Source: Faecalibacterium sp. | Lineage (GTDB): Bacteria > Bacillota > Clostridia > Oscillospirales > Ruminococcaceae | Assembly: GCA_029264955.1 (NCBI GenBank) | Contig: JARHYC010000038.1 | Location: 1-64,000, forward strand | DNA length: 64,000 bases | Direction: 5' to 3' | Shown: piece by piece, positions 60,665 to 64,000 of the stretch | Position numbering within the stretch: the stretch's first letter is position 1 | Layout: each line of letters opens with the position of its first letter | Notes under the pieces: model-generated | Database searches by the model: none | The model's input: the letters and a program-made list of their open reading frames with translations, nothing else | What the model was told of the DNA's origin: nothing | Translations under genes and position numbers: made by a program

Positions 60665-60693
60665 TTGTAAAAAACGGGAAAACAGAGTATAAT
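60665..60693 (+). promoter_or_regulatory. aspS promoter
   Basis: TTGTAA (60665-60670), 17 bp, TATAAT (60688-60693). Confidence 0.75.
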
Positions 60694-60757
60694 CTACCCG
60701 TAATAGCTTTGACCGTTTGTGAAACGGCATACATAGAAGGAAAAGAGGAAGCGAATT

Positions 60758-62545
60758 ATGGCTGAAACTATGGGAACTTTGCGCCGTACCCACTATTGCG
60801 GCGAAGTCCGCCTGGCCCAGGCACAGCAGGAAATGGTCGTTTGTGGTTCTATCGCAAAGAGCCGCGACAAGGGCGGTATCATTTTTGCTGACCTGCGTGA
60901 TACCAGTGGCATTCTGCAGCTGGTGTTTGATGAGGATACCCCGAAAGACGTGTTTGCAAAGGCACAGAGCCTGCGCAGCGAGTATGTGGTCATTTGCAAG
61001 GGCGTTCTGCGTGAGCGTGCAGCAAAGACCAATAAGATCCCCACTGGTGATGTGGAACTGTATGTTTCCGAGCTGCGTATTCTGAGCGAAGCAGAGACCC
61101 CTCCGTTCGAAATCCGTGATGAAATCAACGTGAAGGATGAACTGCGACTGAAGTACCGTTATCTGGATTTGCGCCGCCCGGCTGTGCATGAGCCGCTGGT
61201 GCTGCGCAGCAAGATCTGCCAGATTGTGCGCAACTTCTACTGTGAGAATCACTTTACTGAAATCGAAACACCGACCCTGATCAAGAGCACGCCGGAAGGC
61301 GCTCGTGACTATGTTGTGCCTAGTCGTGTACAGCCGGGTCACTTCTACGCTCTGCCCCAGAGCCCCCAGGTTTATAAGCAGCTGCTGATGCTGTCCGGTT
61401 TTGACCGTTACTTCCAGATCGCTCGTTGCTACCGCGATGAGGACCTGCGTGCAGACCGTCAGCCTGAGTTTACGCAGATCGACCTGGAGATGAGCTTTGT
61501 TGATGAGAACGACATCATGAGCTTGAATGAAAAGCTGATTCAGCGTCTGTGGAAAGAGATGCTGAACGTAGATGTTCAGATCCCGTTTGCTCGTTTGAGC
61601 TGGGATGAGGCTATGGACCGTTTCGGTTCCGATAAGCCTGACACCCGTTTCGATATGGAGATTCAGGACGTAACCAGCGTGTTTGCAAACACTGAGTTCG
61701 TTCCCTTTAAGAACGCGGTTGAGGCTGGCGGCACCATTCGTGCCATCAATGCAAAGGGGCTGGCAGATAAGCTGACCCGTAAGACTATCGACAAGCTGGG
61801 CGACACGGCTAAGACTTATGGCGCAAAGGGTCTGGCATATACCCGCATTACCGCAGAAGGCACCGCTTCCAGCTTTGAAAAGAATCTGACCGAAGAAGAG
61901 AAGAATGCACTGCACACGCAGCTGAATGCAGAGGTCGGCGACGTACTAATGTTGGTTTGCGACGCAAAGCGTGTTACCGCTTGCACCGCTCTGGGTCAGG
62001 TTCGGTTGGATGTGGCTCGCCGCTGCGATTTGATTGATTCGGATAAGTTCAACTTCCTGTGGGTTGTCAACTTCCCGCTGTTCGAGTACAGCGAAGAAGA
62101 GGGACGCTGGCTGGCTATGCACCATCCGTTCACCATGCCCACGGATGACAGCATGGACAAGCTGGAAACTGATCAGGGCAACTGCTATGCACGCGCTTAT
62201 GATATCGTGCTGAACGGCTGCGAGATGGGCGGCGGTTCTATCCGCGTTAACGATCCTAAGATTCAGGAGCGTATGTTTGCTGCGCTGGGCTTTACTGAGG
62301 AGCGCGCACGCGAGAATTTCGGCTTCCTGATTGATGCTTATAAGTACGGTGCACCCCCGCATGGAGGTATGGCATACGGTCTGGACCGTATGGTTATGCT
62401 GATGCTGAAGCGTGATTCGATTCGTGACGTTATTGCCTTCCCCAAGGTACAGAATGCCAGCGAGCTGATGAGCGGTGCTCCCGGTGTATTGGAGGACAAT
62501 CAGTACAAGGAATTGTCCATCGCTTACGTGCCCGAGGAAAAGTAA
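60758..62545 (+). CDS. aspS: Aspartate-tRNA ligase
   Basis: Class II synthetase of 595 residues, bacterial type. N-terminal OB fold for the anticodon (residues to ~110), motif 2 FQIARCYRDEDLRADRQPEFTQ, a GAD insertion (about 290-410) and motif 3 GLDRMVMLM. The presence of GAD marks the bacterial form. AAGGAAAAGAGGAAG upstream. Confidence 0.96.
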   Translation: MAETMGTLRRTHYCGEVRLAQAQQEMVVCGSIAKSRDKGGIIFADLRDTSGILQLVFDEDTPKDVFAKAQSLRSEYVVICKGVLRERAAKTNKIPTGDVELYVSELRILSEAETPPFEIRDEINVKDELRLKYRYLDLRRPAVHEPLVLRSKICQIVRNFYCENHFTEIETPTLIKSTPEGARDYVVPSRVQPGHFYALPQSPQVYKQLLMLSGFDRYFQIARCYRDEDLRADRQPEFTQIDLEMSFVDENDIMSLNEKLIQRLWKEMLNVDVQIPFARLSWDEAMDRFGSDKPDTRFDMEIQDVTSVFANTEFVPFKNAVEAGGTIRAINAKGLADKLTRKTIDKLGDTAKTYGAKGLAYTRITAEGTASSFEKNLTEEEKNALHTQLNAEVGDVLMLVCDAKRVTACTALGQVRLDVARRCDLIDSDKFNFLWVVNFPLFEYSEEEGRWLAMHHPFTMPTDDSMDKLETDQGNCYARAYDIVLNGCEMGGGSIRVNDPKIQERMFAALGFTEERARENFGFLIDAYKYGAPPHGGMAYGLDRMVMLMLKRDSIRDVIAFPKVQNASELMSGAPGVLEDNQYKELSIAYVPEEK

Positions 62546-62556
62546 TTTACTACTGA

Positions 62557-62593
62557 AAACGCCCTGCGGGCCTGCCCGCGGGGCGTTTGTGTT
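62557..62593 (+). terminator. aspS terminator
   Basis: GC-rich stem AAAACGCCC ... GGGCGTTT with a further internal stem; T tail is short. Confidence 0.75.
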
Positions 62594-62613
62594 ACATACA
62601 TCAAGGAGTGACT

Positions 62614-63852
62614 ATGGATACAAACGAGAAAAAACAGCTTGGGAAAAGTGTGATCTGGAATACGCTGGGAAATCTGGTATATTATGCCAGCCAGTATGTA
62701 CTGCTGATTTTGGCACAGCGTTTGGCAGGTGCGACAGTAAGTGGACAAGTTTCAGTTGCAATGAGCATTGCGGCAATTTGCCTGAGTTTTTCCAACTATG
62801 GTATGCGCAGTTTTCAAATTAGTGATTTTGCGCATAAGTACAACGATAAAGTTTATCGAGATAGCCGACGTTTGACGGTGTTGCTAGCGGGACTGGCCTG
62901 TGCGGTGTTCGCTTTTGCAGTGAGTTATACGCCAGAGCAGCGCTGGGTCATTCTGTTGTATACCATTGCCCGCCTGAGTGAAGGTTATATTGATGTGTGG
63001 CATGGCTACCTGCAAAAGGCTGACCGCATGGATTTGGTAGGCAAGCTGTTTGGATTGCGCGGAATTCTGACCATTGTGGGCTTTGCCGGCGGATTGGTAC
63101 TGACCAAGAATGTGGTTGTCACGATGGGCATTCTGGCGGCATTGAGCTGGGCGTGTGTACTGTTTGCAGATGTTCCGCCATCGCGCAAGGCTGCGGATTT
63201 CTCCGACAGGGCAAGCGGGACTGTGGCAATGCTGTTGTGGGAATGCGCACCCCTGGCAGTGTACAGCTTTTTGAACAGCAGTATTGGATCTGTAATCAAA
63301 CTGATGTGTGAGCGCATTGTAGGCACGGTGGAGTTTGCGTACTTCAATAACGTGTTTGCGCCGGTACAAATCATCCAGGTAGGTGCTATGTATATTTTTG
63401 CACCTTTCATGATGTACTTTGCACGCAGTTGGGAAAAGAAAGATAAACGCGGCTACTGCCGTGGATTTGGTATGGCAACGATTGCGATGCCGGCGTTGTG
63501 GCTGTGCGGTGCAATCGGTGCATTTCTGCTCGGGCCGTTCTTTTTAGGGGTGCTGTATGGAGCGGAAGTAAAGGCATACTCGTTCCTGTTACAGCCGGCA
63601 GTTGTAGCTGCTGTAGTAAACATTTATGTAAGTATTTTGTGCTACCTGTTGAGCATGATGCGGGAGATGAAAGGACTCATTTTCGGTAATGTGGCAGGTA
63701 TTGCAGCGGCACTGGTGCTGTCTGTACCAATGGTAAATGTAATGGGGGTGGCTGGTGCAGCATGGGCTACAGTTGCGGCGCGTGGTGTGCAGGCTATGTG
63801 TTGTTTGGCAGTGTTGATGTGGCGAAGCAAGAAACACTTTGCGGAAGTATAG
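62614..63852 (+). CDS. Oligosaccharide flippase (Wzx/MOP superfamily)
   Basis: Membrane protein of 412 residues with about 12 hydrophobic segments and the start KSVIWNTLGNLVYYASQYVLLILAQRLAG, typical of polysaccharide exporters. No other glycan genes lie with it on this strand, but it may export the units made by the polysaccharide cluster 3 kb upstream. AAGGAG 6 nt before ATG; a nine-codon extension overlaps the site. No clear own promoter, so it may be read through from aspS past a weak terminator. Confidence 0.82.
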   Translation: MDTNEKKQLGKSVIWNTLGNLVYYASQYVLLILAQRLAGATVSGQVSVAMSIAAICLSFSNYGMRSFQISDFAHKYNDKVYRDSRRLTVLLAGLACAVFAFAVSYTPEQRWVILLYTIARLSEGYIDVWHGYLQKADRMDLVGKLFGLRGILTIVGFAGGLVLTKNVVVTMGILAALSWACVLFADVPPSRKAADFSDRASGTVAMLLWECAPLAVYSFLNSSIGSVIKLMCERIVGTVEFAYFNNVFAPVQIIQVGAMYIFAPFMMYFARSWEKKDKRGYCRGFGMATIAMPALWLCGAIGAFLLGPFFLGVLYGAEVKAYSFLLQPAVVAAVVNIYVSILCYLLSMMREMKGLIFGNVAGIAAALVLSVPMVNVMGVAGAAWATVAARGVQAMCCLAVLMWRSKKHFAEV

Positions 63853-63951
63853 TATGAAATGAAAAAAACGCGATGCAGTCAAATGCTAACACCAGATGAG
63901 GAAGTAATTTAGAAAACACAAAAAAGTTACATACTGGCATTACAGGACAAA

Positions 63952-63993
63952 CAAATACCGAAGACAGCATGAGAAGCAGTCTTCGGTATTTTC
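63952..63993 (+). terminator. Terminator after the flippase gene
   Basis: Stem AAATACCGAAGAC (63953-63965) with GTCTTCGGTATTT (63979-63991), short T tract. Confidence 0.75.
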
Positions 63994-64000
63994 TATGTTA

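Overview
The window looks like chromosomal DNA of an anaerobic gut Clostridium relative, most likely Oscillospiraceae/Ruminococcaceae and close to Faecalibacterium. Three things point there. Immediately upstream of a queT-type transporter gene lies a preQ1 class III riboswitch, a class I know from Faecalibacterium. There are clostridial anaerobe genes: a group B-like [FeFe] hydrogenase and a 4-hydroxybutyrate dehydrogenase. Promoters are of Firmicutes SigA type, with strong GGAGG ribosome binding sites and many extended -10 (TGn) elements. No phage, insertion sequence, CRISPR array or rRNA gene was seen. Most of the window is ordinary core genome.

Region 1 (1-19.1 kb): an initiator tRNA; a ParE/ParC-like topoisomerase pair followed by rlmH; a convergent [FeFe] hydrogenase and an AI-2E family membrane protein; coaD; a PH-domain protein; a ComM/YifB ATPase; a phosphohexomutase; rpmE with a long leader; an unknown 212-residue protein; a YigZ protein; and a dgt-dnaG-rpoD operon.

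Region 2 (19.3-31.9 kb): rpoB-rpoC, then rpsL-rpsG-fusA-tuf (the str operon). The rpoB gene directly follows rpoD; rplJ-rplL, the usual upstream partners, are absent here.

Region 3 (32-50.7 kb): a UMF1-type exporter, a MATE exporter, PlsC-like acyltransferase, 4-hydroxybutyrate dehydrogenase, the sodium/proline symporter putP behind a structured attenuator-like leader, a polar amino acid ABC transporter, a nitroreductase, secA, the riboswitch-controlled queT plus HAD phosphatase operon, a DegV/trmL/pyridoxamine kinase group, a small membrane protein and a dihydrouridine synthase.

Region 4 (50.7-64 kb): a minus-strand surface polysaccharide cluster with a UDP-GlcNAc 4,6-dehydratase/5-epimerase (CapE type), a single-domain reductase related to CapF, a 2-epimerase (CapG/WecB type), two glycosyltransferases, a DUF2304 protein, and an MBOAT/SGNH O-acylation pair. 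pepT, aspS and a Wzx-like flippase follow on the plus strand. The three sugar enzymes should make an activated N-acetylated 6-deoxy-L-hexosamine. Because the CapF-like protein lacks the cupin (C3-epimerase) domain, L-QuiNAc is at least as likely as L-FucNAc.

The most interesting items are regulatory RNAs and promoter layouts rather than a new multi-gene system: the unclassified putP leader, the preQ1-III element controlling queT plus a HAD enzyme with an altered motif, a promoter whose -35 box sits in the upstream gene's terminator loop, and the CapF-like protein without its cupin. All functional calls are from reading the sequence; no database search was run.
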